This document shows, in pieces, positions 1-11,974 of a stretch of DNA of 64,000 nucleotides. The stretch is from positions 1,178,001 to 1,242,000 of the forward strand of contig OW203770.1 of NCBI GenBank assembly GCA_934045905.1, read 5' to 3'. Position 1 is the stretch's first letter, and the number at the start of each line of letters is the position of its first letter. The position numbers and the translations under genes are program-made. The DNA comes from Leuctra nigra. Taxonomy: Eukaryota > Arthropoda > Insecta > Plecoptera > Leuctridae. The notes under the pieces were generated by a model. It was not told the origin of the DNA and ran no database searches. It saw only the letters and a program-made list of their open reading frames with translations.

Positions 1-121
1 TTTGTCTTTTCAACATATTGTCTACAACAAAACAAAAGAGTAGGTAATTATCTTTAAAATGACAGTTTCTAGGTTGAATCTTCCTCCTGAAACTAAGTAT
101 GTTGAGTTGGTTCGTACGCAC

Positions 122-3100
122 CTCTGGATGTACGAACACGAATCTCTCGTAGATGACGCGGGCTCGATCCACCTCCTGATATCTCAGCTCGAACTTGATG
201 TACGTGAGCCAGGCCTGTTCGTCCGGCTCCCATTCCATCCAGCGCTCAAACACGGCACGAGCCCCTGGAATACGATACGTCAGACAGTTCGTTCCATTTC
301 ACAAGGGGATGGGGTTCCAAGAAGTTCATTCTCCCACAGAAGCCATAGTTAATGATACCACTACCTACCATTAACATTCTGCTTAAATGGTGATTTTTAC
401 TCAAGTGTTGGAACGACTTTAAGGTGCTGCCAGCGCGAGCGATTTTGCTGCTTATTGCAGACACTTTTTTCGATACGATTGGTGACGAAATGGGTAGACC
501 AAATTATTTGAAATTTTAATCGTGATTAGATAAAAGACAAACTTAGGGTTATCCCTTGGTACATTTTTTATTTTTTGTTTCGTTAATTAGTAATAATTAG
601 TAGATTTTTGGTGACAATTTAGCTATTTTCTCGTCTCCCTGGGCGCCGTATAAAATTACATTTCAAAAATGTGCCAAGGGATAACCCTAAGTTTGTCCTT
701 CATCTAATCATGATTAAAATTTGAGATCAATTGGTTTACGAATTAGGTATGTTATTTATGTGATTGGTTTATGAAGAACTAACCAAGCCGCGTACTGACC
801 TGCCACATTGCCGACGAGCTCCTCCATGTAGGTGTACTTGTACCAGAACTGGTTCGCTCTCGGCAGGATGGTGACTGCTCGGTCCCAGAGGTTGCGCGCG
901 TGGTTCACCTGTCTGTTCCGCATCTCCAGCTCGGTGTACTTGAGCCATAGCGTCAGGTTGCGGTGGTCCACGTCCAGCGCGCGCTCGTAGATCGACCGCG
1001 CCCTGCAATACGTCACATTCATCAAGCTGCGCTTACAACAAAATTAACGTTCGAAAATTAAGAAAATTAACGCAATTGCAATGTCAAACCCATGTAAACT
1101 TATGGATCCGTTCACAACGAAATTTTGTAAATTAACGTACGCCAATTTCACCTCAAATTAGACCTACTTTCAACTTTCAAGTCGAACGTTAAGTGGAGGA
1201 AGTGGCGCATGCGCACAGACATTTCTCTCAGATCTAACTCACAGCTGATCGCGCTGGCCGGCGCCATCTTGTTTTACGTGTGTGTTATGTTTCCTAAGTG
1301 GTTGTGAACGTAAGTGGAATTGCGTTAATTTTGCAACGTTAATTTTCTAACATTAATTTGTTGTAAACGCGGCTTTACATTGCGCTGGCTGGACATGATC
1401 ATTAGGTACGAGAGGGGGTCATTATTGGCGGACTCAAAAGGTTATAGGTAGAGATGTGAGTTTCTACAGTCCATTCGGACAGGACTAATCAGTGCCAAAA
1501 GGCAAATGCCAGAACGAAGGGCCAAACATTTTAGCTGTATACCCCTTAGAAATGGGTTTGGGGGGAGGGGGGAGCAGAAAGTTGACGGCCGACAGTAGTC
1601 GGGCTGTTTACAAACTGCTGGGCCAGGCGGGCCGGCCCAAGTACAATAGAGCAGGTAACAAGAGTTAATGAGGCGTGCACTTGGGATTTTTATTGCTATA
1701 CGTATGAATTTTACCCCGTTTTTTTTATCAGTCTTTATAATAGCAAATGTTTTCATACGTCTTACAAGAATTGTGCCGCCAAAAAGAAGAGAGAAATCGG
1801 ACCATAATTGTGGAAGTTATTAAAACGGATCAACGGATCACGGATCAAAAACGTCTGCTAAAATATGTCCGATTTCCTAAAATAAAAAACCACCCTGCAT
1901 CACTCTTATTTATCAATTATTATAATTCGTCCACCCAATGAATACTTCACGTTTAATTAAAGTTTACTTTTTGTAATGCAGTAAATTAATTCCAGGTAGA
2001 AAGGGTAGGGCGAGGACAATAGAGAGTGAGGGTCGCGCTGGCCGAAACTCGGAGCATCTTGGCTGGCGCTTGACTGTCACCTGCACAATGGGGCCTAAAG
2101 GACGTGCAAAATAGGAATTTCAAACTAAAATAATTTTTTTCGCTGTTGAACCTTCCTGTCCGAATGGACTGTAGAGTATATAGTTCAATTGTGTGACCTA
2201 TTTTAGGCATATGTACAGGATCAATGACATATAAAGCTAGGAACTAGCCCTACTAGTAGCTTTTTATATCATTGGTACAACCAAAATTTAGCATTGTATA
2301 AGTTATTGCCGAATAAGCAAGTCAACCTCGATTAACATTTAAATGGCCTACCTGATTGAGTGTCGCGCTGTGATCGAATTCATTCAAAATCAAGGAAAAA
2401 CACATTACAAATCATTTTGTAAGAGATTTTAGTGTTTACAGGGACTGTTGGAAGGATTTCCTCTATAGGATAATCTTTTCCAATACTGTTTGAGGTGATT
2501 TTCATTGATTTTGAAAGTCTTGATGGCTGTGCAAAACTCAATTGTGTCAATTGAAATTTTCTTTATGGTTAGGATGATCATTTTCAGTCAATAAGTTAAT
2601 TTTGCAACTTGATTTCTTCCTTTTAAAAAACAAAAATCTTGTGTAGGTAGGTCAATATGCGTGAAAACTGTCAATACCTACCCAGTGCTTTTGGTAAATA
2701 GTACACTAGGTAGTGTACTTTGTAAATACAAACTTTTGTATAATTCCTACAGAACACATTAGAAGAAGTATTTTCTCAATTCCTGTTCTATTGATGCTAT
2801 TTGTCAGAGGCCCGGCTTAGATTGTATTCATTCTTTCACATTGATTCTCAGTGTTGTTTTCGTTCTCTACTCTGTTTACAGGCCCCTCAGTTATACTTGC
2901 GATACACTTTTGGTCAGGTTGTGAGTTGTATCTCATGAAAGATAAATCGATGTAGACCAATATTAGCTGCTTCAGAGATTGTATTAATATAAAATCACAG
3001 CAAAACACATCGACATACCTTGGAACTTGCTTCTGACTCTCTTCCCATTGCGCGTATTTGATCCAGTTCGTAATCACAGCTCGGTTCTTGCGAAGACTGT

Positions 3101-3509
3101 CTTCGAACGCTTTCCGTTTGCGATGTTGGTAGTCCGCAAGCTCGGCTGGATCAGAGATCTTCTGTTTCGGAGGCTGTTGAGAGAAGTGTAACGTTTAGTG
3201 ATGCTCGGTAAGTGAGAAAGGTGTTTTGTTATCCGATATTCTTGGGCGACTTACGGGGGGAAGGATTTCCAAGTCTCGTTCCTTTGCCTCGCGAAGAAGT
3301 TGCTCGGCTGTGATTTGAATCTCTGCCGGAGCTTTGTTTTTCACCTGAAATTAGAGAAAATACATAATTTTAAGTAAATTAGATTAAAATTCACAAGACG
3401 CGCAAAAACGTTGCATGACAGTTTTAGGTTAAATCTGACAAGCTTCACAAAACAATATGAAACTCACCTTTGCCACTTTAGGCATTTTCTGTGGTTTCGT
3501 TTCAGCCAT
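122..3509 (-). CDS. crn: crooked neck (CRNKL1) pre-mRNA splicing factor, 5' exons, partial
   Basis: Spliceosomal HAT-repeat scaffold protein (Clf1/Syf3 family) of the Prp19-associated complex, acting in the nucleus. I placed five exons on the minus strand: 3509-3468, 3344-3255, 3173-3019, 1002-800 and 264-122. Each has GT-AG borders and the reading frame is unbroken for 167 codons (14 + 30 codons, then 155, 203 and 143 nt). The protein starts [14 protein letters not shown]. It holds the family-typical stretches [53 protein letters not shown] and [12 protein letters not shown], then [17 protein letters not shown], i.e. the first HAT repeats with their W/Y/E pattern. The family is usually near 700 aa, so about three quarters lies beyond the left edge. 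The last visible exon ends in phase 0 at HPE before a GTGCGT donor. Intron 3 (2.0 kb) and intron 4 (535 bp) carry MITEs. Homology is recalled, not searched, but identity over many blocks makes the call secure. Confidence 0.95.
419..757. mobile_element. MITE family A, copy 1, in crn intron 4
   Basis: Starts TTAAGGTGCTGCCAGCGCG after the crn exon at 122-264. It holds the inverted pair AACTTAGGGTTATCCCTTGG (about 539-558) and CCAAGGGATAACCCTAAG (about 675-692). The same family recurs at 16702, 51470, 53940 and 60203. The right terminus seen in full copies is missing, so this copy is truncated. No coding capacity. Confidence 0.75.
1023..1377. mobile_element. MITE in crn intron 3
   Basis: Ends are inverted repeats: AGCTGCGCTTACAACAAAAT on the left and TTGTTGTAAACGCGGCTTT on the right, with AACGTTAATTTTC-type sequence inside both arms. 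The middle (about 1190-1290) is unique and GC-richer. It abuts the crn exon at 1002 within about 20 bp. Confidence 0.65.
1461..2176. mobile_element. MITE-like element in crn intron 3
   Basis: Bounded by the inverted repeats CTACAGTCCATTCGGACAGG (near 1463) and CCTGTCCGAATGGACTGTAG (near 2155-2174), a perfect 20-bp match. About 700 bp of non-coding sequence lies between. Superfamily not determined. Confidence 0.6.
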
Positions 3510-3659
3510 ATTGTGACCAATTCGATTAATCTAATTTATAAATTTCGGTACAAATACGCATAGAACTCGATAAAAACAAACAGAAAACTTGTTACTGGAG
3601 AAAAAACAAGATGTCCGGATCAAGGTCGAGCTTGAAGACTGAAGGTGTCACCTAGTGTT

Positions 3660-4163
3660 GAGTACCCTGAAAGCAACTTTTCACATCTTATTCTCACAGG
3701 AGAATAACACCAGCGGGACCAAAATTGAAAATTTAAATGACTGAAAAAAACTGTTTGGCCTCTGTTCAAAAATGTCAGTGGGTCAAAAATAATCTCCGCA
3801 AGTGGCCAGAGTCTACTGACTTCCGTCTATATGATTATACCTAAGCACACGGTCTTGTGTTAAGGACACATTATGAAAAAAATATCTACTTGAATTTTCA
3901 AATAACAAAAATCTTTGAGTATTACATCCTTACGAGCAAGGATAACTGAAATGTAGTGAAATTTTAAAAACATAATTAATGTAGCATCAACCAAAGACAT
4001 ACTCCTTGAACGAATTGAATATTCCTATACGTCTACCTACAACGTAAAATGGAGATTTGGAAACTATATTTTGGTTCAACTTTCAAGGAAAGAGGAAATT
4101 TTTAAAAATAGCAGTGATGTACCAAGTCTTCGTGTAAGATTTTTTTTCGATAATATAATAATA
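3660..4163. other. Intergenic, no gene seen
   Basis: AT-rich stretch upstream of crn. A 60-bp piece near 3790-3850 (GCCAGAGTCTACTG, then a CACACGGT block) resembles 57200-57270, so both are remnants of one repeat. Nothing else is recognisable. Confidence 0.5.
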
Positions 4164-5042
4164 AACTAGGAAAACGCTCTGAGTAACGCGTTGATGAGCG
4201 AGCACGGATACGCGGAACACCTCGAACCGAAATTATGTCTATCGAAAATATCATTAAAAGCCAATAAATCTTGAATTTCGTCAGACTTGAATAAAAATCT
4301 CTAAATATTCGTAAAATGTTAGTATCAACCCTTATGATTGAACTGTTCCTCGTTAATATTCAAAAATCACAGGATCTCTTTAAAAAAATATACCTGGGAC
4401 CACTCAAATCATATGATATTAGTGTGTACACAATATCAGATCAATCTGTTGAACGGTCATTATTAGTTTCATTTCGTTTGAAACTTTATGCTCTAACTAC
4501 CTTGCCTTGAACTGAAGATTCGAAGTCGCCGTGAATTTGACAGCCAACACGCAAAATGTCACTAAAATTACAAAACCTTTTGAAAATAACTACAGATTTG
4601 ACTGAAAATTGGCAAAAATACCTTAAATGTTGGTACCAATGACCATGCAAAGTTTTTAGTTGATCGGTCAATCGGTTCTAGTTTAAATTTCAAAAATCAC
4701 AGGAAAAATGGTTTCAAATTTGAACCAATGGGTGGATTTGGCTGAAATTTATTATGATTGGGTACAATGTTGGTTGCAATGTCTTTGCTAAATTTCAAAT
4801 TGATCAAACCAACCAATCGAAAGATAATTTTTTTAAAATTTGAACCAATCAGGGGATTTCAAAAAAATTAGGGTCTGCAACAATCAGAAATGTTACGTAC
4901 TTGTGTGCAAAATTTCAGCTCGATCGAAGAAAAACTCTGACCTGTATATCGTCAGTAACAGAAAAAAAAAAAAAAAAAAAAAAAACAGAGGTCCGTGCCA
5001 AAAGAGCCAAAAGGAGACGCTCGCTTCGCTCGCTCAATTAAT
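4164..5042 (+). repeat. Repeat family R, copy 1
   Basis: Begins TAGGAAAACGCTCTGAG, then AACGCGTTGATGAGCGAGCA. It ends in an A-rich tract (about 4962-4985) followed by GAGACGCTCGCTTCGCTCGC. The interior repeats units around ATTTCAGCTCGATCGA and TTGAACCAATCAGGGGATTT. The same start and end occur at 5486-6932, 43640-44400 (reversed) and 54315-54875. No transposase or RT seen; the class is unknown. Confidence 0.7.
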
Positions 5043-5257
5043 TGTGGAAATTTTTTTAAATAAATATTAAAATTCATTGTTGGGATATTTAACAATACAA
5101 AAAAATGTGTTTATTCAAAACGTGATTTAGCAGTCGCTTTTAGTCTGAGGTGCCCAATTTTTTTTTTGTAATGTGGGTACATTGACTACATAGAAGTTGA
5201 CACAATGGAAATCGGCTGAAAGTTTCTAATACCCTTTTAGAGTTATCCTATTGAAGG

Positions 5258-5471
5258 TACACTCCTGGACACTGAAATTGGCCCGCGGTCAATGTTCAAG
5301 TTGGCACTACGGCTAGTATTTATTTATTTATTTAAAGTTATTTTTCGGCCCTAAACTCACACTAGCCATCCGGTCTTTGTGCCAAAAATTTACATTAAAA
5401 TAAATGTTAAATACTTGCCGTAGTGCGACTTGAACATTGACCGCGGGCCAATTTCAGTGTCCAGGAGTGTA
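5258..5471. mobile_element. Foldback MITE with TA ends
   Basis: 214 bp. Left arm TACACTCCTGGACACTGAAA and right arm TTTCAGTGTCCAGGAGTGTA are exact complements, and the match continues inward through CGCGGTCAATGTTCAAG. The ends start and finish with TA, as in Tc1/mariner-type MITEs. An A/T microsatellite (TATTTATTTATT) sits in the loop. Confidence 0.8.
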
Positions 5472-5485
5472 CATGAAAATGATGA

Positions 5486-6845
5486 TCCACTAGGAAAACG
5501 CTCAGTGTAACGCGTTGATGAGCGAGCACGGGTACGTGCAAATTCTGGAACCGGAAATGCGTACACAACGCACAGAAAACATATACAACCATATTGAATT
5601 GATTATGATCAGTGCTCGAAGTAGGAATTAAATAGTGGCGGTATGGTAGCATAAGAATACCACGTGAGGGGGGGGGGGGGGGTACGATATTAGATGAGGG
5701 TCCAGATTCCAGAATTACACTGACAACCATTGTCATGTCATTAGTTAGATTAGTCTTTTACCTTGATGAAACAACTAAATTAAATAATGCATTTTACTTT
5801 ATCTTGTAGTGGATGTTCATAGTTCATAGTTATGCTTGAAATATGCAGTCAAAAGATAACCATGAAATACGAGTAAATTAGAATCTAAAATACGTAAATT
5901 TCCAAGAATATCTGAATTTAAGCATACCGTTTTTTCTGAGAAGTAACAATATGAAATCAAATGTGTAAAGAAGAACCGGTATACCATACCGTCCCATACC
6001 GGCCCACTTCGAGCACTGATTATGATATCAACTTAAAAGTAGGTATATGCTTTTCATCGAAACTTTAAAATAGCATCTAAGCACCTGGTTCATAAAGCAA
6101 ATCAGAATCAATTCAATTGGCACTGGAAAACATTCATTTCGATACTTCATTACTGACAGATATTAAAAATGTCAATTAGTTCAAACGTTCTTAACTGATT
6201 GAGATGAAATTTTGTAAAATAAGAGACAATATTGGTCTTAATGATCATGCAAAATATGAGTTTGATCAGAATTATCGAAGACCGTTTTCATTTTTCAGCC
6301 TATCAGGAGATATTTATTTAATTTTTAACCAATGAATGGATTTCAAAAAAAAATATGGTGTGCAAACAGAGAAGGTTGGTTTTACATGTGTGCAAAATTT
6401 CAGCTCGATCAAAGAAAAACTCTGAGCTGTATAGCCAAAATATGATTTTGATCAGATTTATCGAAGACCAGTTTCATTTTTCAACCTACCATCAGGAGAT
6501 GTTTATTTAAATTTTAGCCAATTGATAAATTTCAAAAAAATTTGGGGTCTGCAAACAGAAAAGTTTGTCTCTACATGTGTGCAAAATTTCAGCTCGATCG
6601 AGGAAAAACTCTAGACATGTACAGCCAAAATATGAGTTTGATCAGATTTGTCGAAGACCATTTTCACTTTTCAACCTATCAGGAGATGTTTATTTAAATT
6701 TTAACCAATCAGTAGATTTCAAAAAAATTAGGGTCTGCAACGCCCAGAGAATGTCCAAACACGTGTGCAAAATTTCAGCTCGATCGAAGAAAAACTCTGA
6801 CCTGTATATCGTCAGTAACAGAAAAAAAAAAAAAAAAAAAAAAAA

Positions 6846-6877
<32 letters not shown>

Positions 6878-6932
6878 AGAGGTCCGTGCCAAATAAGCCA
6901 AAAGGAGACGCTCGCTTCGCTCGCTCAATTAT
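5486..6932 (+). repeat. Repeat family R, copy 2, interrupted
   Basis: Same start (AGGAAAACGCTCAG, GTTGATGAGCGAGCACGG) and same end (A-rich run 6822-6877, then GAGACGCTCGCTTCGCTCGC) as the copy at 4164. It is split by the hAT-like MITE at 5610-6018. The internal unit ending in ATTTCAGCTCGATCGA is tandemly amplified here (near 6400, 6580, 6770). Confidence 0.7.
5610..6018. mobile_element. hAT-like MITE, 8-bp TSD ATTATGAT
   Basis: Terminal repeats CAGTGCTCGAAGT / ACTTCGAGCACTG, flanked by the exact 8-bp duplication ATTATGAT (5602-5609 and 6019-6026). 409 bp, non-coding; contains a G run at 5668-5682. An 8-bp TSD with CAGTG ends is typical of hAT. Confidence 0.9.
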
Positions 6933-7024
6933 ATCAAGTTTTCCAATATTCAGTCATTTTTAAATCAGAACATCTAGACGTTGAAGCGATTTTTATTGAT
7001 TTACAACAGCAATTTTAATTATTG

Positions 7025-7405
7025 TTAAGAGGGCTTGGTAGTGAGCGTGGCCTTGACGAGTTTTTTAATCGATTTTCATCAATATCTTTTTCCAGTGTAA
7101 TTGTTAACAAAATAGGACTATGGACGTGAATTCAGAATAGTTCAATGAAAATAAATTCATAGTTTGGAATAAGCTATTAGTTTTATTGTGTCCAACAGGT
7201 GTTTAGAACCCGAAAATTACTAAATTTTCGGGTTTTAAACACTTGCTGGACACAATAAAACTTATAACTTATTCCAAACTATGAAATTATTTTCATTGAA
7301 CTATTCTGAATTCACGTCCATAGCCCTATTTTGTTAACAATTACACTGGAAAAAGATATTAATAAAAATCGATTAAAAAACTCTTCAAGGTCAAACTCAC
7401 TGAAT
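7025..7405. mobile_element. Foldback family Q, copy 1
   Basis: Almost complete palindrome with its centre near 7214. The arms run from TTAAGAGGGCTTGGTAGTGAG through AATCGATTTTCATCAATATC and GTTTAGAACCCGAAAATTAC to the mirror sequence. The right end stops at CAAACTCACT without the expected TTAA, so it is slightly truncated. Other copies: 30584, 31604 and 44401. Confidence 0.85.
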
Positions 7406-8063
7406 GTGAAGAAAAAGAATAAATAAAGGAGTACAAAACACTGGACTCAAAACACTATCCTGATTTAAATTTCAATCTCATTCATGTAAAAGCCTGGCAT
7501 TGCTATAATGATAAGCGCATAACATTTAAATATTCATCTTTAATAACATGAAAGCTTTCCTATAGTACTCTATAGGTAATGACTTTTCAAACCAATCGTG
7601 TTTAATGGAATTAATTATTAATGCATTCATTACCGAGACACAATCAAGCAATCGATTTCTTCTTTTACAAGTGATTCACGTAAATGAAGTCATTGGCGTA
7701 ACTTCATATTTCCCCCCCCCCCCCCCCCCTCCATCACCCTGCAGGATATTTATTAGGCGCCCCCCATTAATTTTTAAATCTTTTAAATCTAAACCATTTC
7801 TAAATTTAAAAAAAATTAAAAAATCTAAATTTAGATTTTAAATCTAAATAAGGGTATGGTTTTTAGGTAATTGGAAGATGTTTCAACCTAGATTTGAAAG
7901 GAATACATTTCTCACCAAGAAGTTTATCGAAAAAAATATTTTATTTACATACGAAAGTGGTAATAATATACCCCAATGATTATACAAATGCCCGAGCACG
8001 GACAGAGATTTCTAACTTCAAAGAAGGACCTATATTTCTTGCTCAATTAGAAGATATTAGTTA
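7406..8063. other. Intergenic with low-complexity tracts
   Basis: No gene seen. Contains a C run (about 7712-7730) and a short AAATCTAAA-rich tract (7770-7850). The open frame over this region is compositional and has no recognisable domain. Confidence 0.5.
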
Positions 8064-8610
8064 TTTAAGGGGGGATGCCCAAGTAGAGGTCTCCAATAGA
8101 TATCGGAATTAATATGCTTATTTAATAGATAATTTCCTTGTGCACCATATAAACGCAAGAAAAAGTGGGGTAGCCTAACTAATTTCCAAGATATATCACT
8201 TTATAAATTTGAGTTAGCCCTATCTTGAACATGGTAAGTCGAAAAAACACGGTAATTTTCTAGTAAATATTAGATTTAAACTATTTTCCACCGATAGATT
8301 TTTTCCAAAAACTAATATTACGTGTATTAGACATAGAGGTATTTATTAAGATTTTTATATATACACCTAGCCGTACGTTTTTAAAAGTTAAACGCCAAAT
8401 TCTAAATAATTTTCCTATACCTCATGTGTTAAAATTTCTTAATCTTCCGAAGACATCATATTGAAAACTCAATATAATTCGAGAGTTGCAAGTTACAAGA
8501 CATTTGATGAAACTTTTACATAAAAATATAGTTGAAATGTTGAAAAAATTAATAAAAGTCGTACATTTCAACAAAAAATATTTTCGGAAAATCTACTTGG
8601 GCATCCCTCC
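8064..8610. mobile_element. TTAA-type MITE, GGGATGCCCAAGTAGA ends
   Basis: Left end TTAAGGGGGGATGCCCAAGT and right end CTACTTGGGCATCCCTCC are inverted repeats. About 547 bp of AT-rich non-coding sequence. Only one copy in the window. Confidence 0.7.
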
Positions 8611-8837
8611 TTCATAAAGGTGTTAATAATCCACGGAGGTGAGACTTGTAAAGTATGTTATTCTTCATTACAAGTAATAAAAATGCCACCACACTGGTAG
8701 GGATGTCCACCTCCAAAGTAGGATATTTCTTTCTAAGAAGATGTTCATTCTCTCAAATAGATTTTAAAAAATTAGTCCACGTTGGTGAGATTTGCTAAGT
8801 AGGTATGTTATTTCTTCCTTACAATAGTGATTAAAAT

Positions 8838-9567
8838 TAGGGATGGAGCAAACTTGGATTTTGATATCGACTATCGATATCATTTATATATCGATATATA
8901 TCGATATATCGATACTTCGATATATCGATATATTGAAATATTGAAATATCGAAATATCGATATATTGAAATATTGAAATATCGAAATATCGATATATTGA
9001 AATATCGAAGTATCGATATATTGAAATATCGAAATATCGAAATATTGATATGGAAATAATATTTTGATGTATAGGTATGGAAATATTGATATATCGTATG
9101 AATGTATTAAATTGCTCCTAAAACTGCTAGGAATTGCAAAAGAAAATGTAAAAAGAAATAACACAGCCGTTCCAAAATATGGGGTCACCGGCCAGATAAG
9201 AAAGAAAATGTGAATAATCTGAGAAATTGTCCATAAATCTTGTAAACGCTGCACTGCAAATATGAATTATTTTGCCATAGTAGGTATAAACTTCAATTAA
9301 GAACATAATTGTATCATGCGGTAAGGCTTCAATATATTAATATTTCAATATATCGATATTTCAATATTTCGATATTTCAATATATCGATATTTCGATATT
9401 TCAATATTTCGATATTTCAATATATTGATATTTCAATATTTCAATATATCGATATGTCGATATTTCGATATTTCAATATATCGATATTCAATATATTCAG
9501 GTATCGATATTTCGATATTTTTTTGATATCGATATATATCGATATATCGATATTTTCTCCATCCCTA
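8838..9567. mobile_element. hAT-like element with TATCGATA arrays, TSD ATTAAAAT
   Basis: Ends TAGGGATGGAG / CTCCATCCCTA, flanked by the exact 8-bp duplication ATTAAAAT (8830-8837 and 9568-9575). Two subterminal arrays built from ATATCGATATTTC-type units (8865-9050 and 9332-9560) are inverted to each other. They bracket a core (9090-9320) that matches the middle of family U (14990-15240). Confidence 0.88.
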
Positions 9568-9575
9568 ATTAAAAT

Positions 9576-10104
9576 GCCATGGCAACAAAGTATTCACCAT
9601 GGAAACACATTTTTGTGGACTTAGTATTTACATAACCGGGCTCCCGGCTCACAAAATCATAGATTTTCCCGCCAAAATGTCACATGATTTCAATTTAATA
9701 TTTTATGAATGAAAATCTAAATTTTTTGGGGTGAAAATTAGTGTATTTGCAAATATTTTTTTTGTTGATTATATACAAATTTAGAATATTTTTTTAAATG
9801 TGACTTCTCTAGCTCATCTTGAGCCTGTATGGTGAAAACAAATGCTTTACTTCCCATCAATGTTCAGGTACTTACATCAATGTCTCGTGAAAATGGAAAA
9901 AACATCCTCGAATTGCGAGTCATTATCACAACACTTAAGTAAACACTCTTCAAACTTTACCATCTCGAACTTCATTTCTAAACACGTTGTTGGGTTCAAA
10001 TGAAAATCGCGGCCAATGTCAATATATACACGAGAATTTGTCTGGCAACGACTTTAAACATGAGAAAAATTGACTGTGGACAAAAACTATTATAATTTTC
10101 TTAT
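9576..10104. other. Intergenic, no feature seen
   Basis: AT-rich DNA without a recognisable gene, terminal repeats or microsatellite of note. Confidence 0.4.
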
Positions 10105-11974
10105 TTAACGTGGGGCGATCACTCATCTAGCACATTTTTATTTATTTTTGAAATTACTATTTCCAAAAACTTTTTACAACAGTTCAACTATATTTATGTA
10201 TCCCCATAAAAAAACACTCCGTGTAAAAATACCAGCCAAGTCTCTTCAACTACAAAAAAATAGAAGAAATCTAAAAATTCAGCACTGAAAAGTAGTGATA
10301 TCAAAAAATGGGCCAAGTCAAAACTTCATTTTAAAAATAAAAATATACTTGGCGCATCGTGTAGGTATATAAACAGTAAAGAATATGCCGAAAATCAAAT
10401 GGACCTAATTATATAGTATACCTATAATGCCCTTAAAAACGATGCGCCAGGTATATTTTTATTTTTAAAATGAAGTTTTGACTTGGCCCATTTTTTGATA
10501 TCACTACTTTTCAGTGCTGAATTTTTAGATTTCTTCTATTTTTTTGTAGTTGATGAGACTTGGCTGGTATTTTTACACGGAGTGTTTTTTATGGGGATAT
10601 CACTAGTTTTTTTAGTTTATTTACACAACTTTTAACACATATCGGAGCAACAATGACTAATTCCTTTAAAAAAAATAGTCCATTTTCGAATTGGTTACTA
10701 CGAAAAAATGTGTTTGGTACTAAATATAAGCTTATTTTGATATTCCATGAAGAATTGCGAAAGCATTGTTCCGATAGGTCCAGCCGTTTTCGAGATATGG
10801 CATCCCTTCCGGTTTTCATAATGGCGGCTGAAATAACAGCCACCTAGAATTTATTTCTATAAATGTTATGTATCATTATAAGCCTTCTGAATTTGTAGTT
10901 ATTGTAGTAAGAGGTGATTCAAGTCTGATTCTTCATTTTTATGACGTCATTTCCGGTTTCGGTAATAGTAAATGTATATTTTGACTATTGATATTCCATA
11001 AAGATGACCATGTGAATCATTTAGCGATAGTTTTATTCCGATCGGTGTAGTCGTTTTCGAGATATGACGTCACTCTCGGTTTCAAAATGGTGCCTTCCGG
11101 TTGGTTTTATAAAAAGGCACCTCAGACGCCAAAAGTGCACATGTGGTAAAAATTTCAGGTCGATCGGTTAAGCCTTTTAGGCTGTGGCGATAGCGGTGTT
11201 TCGTGATATCATCATCATCATCATCAGATGGAGATAGGTTTTAAAAGGGGTGTAATTTCACTGTTTTCACGGCCCTCTGGCCCACAAATGGCATTACCTA
11301 TTGTTCCCAAATTTAGTATATGTTGTCAGGTGGGCCATAGCTCGAAATTAAGTTATTTCGCAACAATGTGAGATTTTTCAATTTTGAGATCCAGTAGGCC
11401 GAAAATGCCATGTTGTTGCTTACAGTAAAAGTAGTTGGTCTGCTCCTCAGTTTATTAGGCATTTACGGTATGTTGAGTGAGTGTGAGTGTACAGTACGAC
11501 TTGGCTGGGTGGAGCGACCGCTCCACTAGATAAAATACTTATTTAATATCATGTAGTTTGCAACTGCCGTCCAATAATGAGTTTTCAATTTTATGTATTT
11601 TGAGAATGAACAAAACTTTAACATGGGAGGTATAGGAAAATCAGTTCGAATTTGCTTAATAACTTTTAAAATAGTATACGTTGGTATTGTTTTAAATTTT
11701 TTCCCTCATAGTATGTCCGTATGTCTATCAAAAAAAAGTTTTTTGTTTAAATCTGACGGTACAAAAAAATTAGAATTTCATTTCAGCTAAAAAATTACAC
11801 GATTTTACTCGGCTGCCATAAGATAACATGGGGGAGAAAACTCAAATTATCTCAGAAACTAGACACGAGAAGTGTTTAATTTTTTCAGGGATTGTGTATG
11901 GCATGATTATCAATACGTAGACAAAATATTATGAAGATCTGAGACTATGATATCGATCGATCCAGCCACCTTAA
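10105..11974 (-). mobile_element. TTAA-ended family L, copy 1, interrupted
   Basis: Left end TTAACGTGGGGCGATCACT and right end AGCCACCTTAA match the complete copies at 39842-40370 and 58847-59540, whose ends read TTAAGGTGGCGCGATCACTC. The sequence is split after 10200 by the Helitron-like insertion 10201-11529 and resumes at TAAAATACTT. Confidence 0.8.
10201..11529 (+). mobile_element. Helitron-like element M, copy 1
   Basis: Inserted between A and T of family L without a visible target duplication. It starts TCCCCATAAA. It ends in a perfect hairpin, TGGAGCG-AC-CGCTCCA, directly followed by CTAG. The 5' 400 bp is a palindrome (arms from ACACTCCGTGTAAAAATACC, centre about 10400). Copies: 36662-38578, and the 5' part only at 41705-42400. 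No Rep/helicase ORF, so it would be non-autonomous. Confidence 0.65.

Noticed and set aside
8865..9560. Regular short repeats that could suggest a CRISPR-like or satellite array
   Set aside because: Units are AT-rich ATATCGATATTTC variants without spacers, inverted between the two sides, and bounded by MITE ends and an 8-bp duplication.
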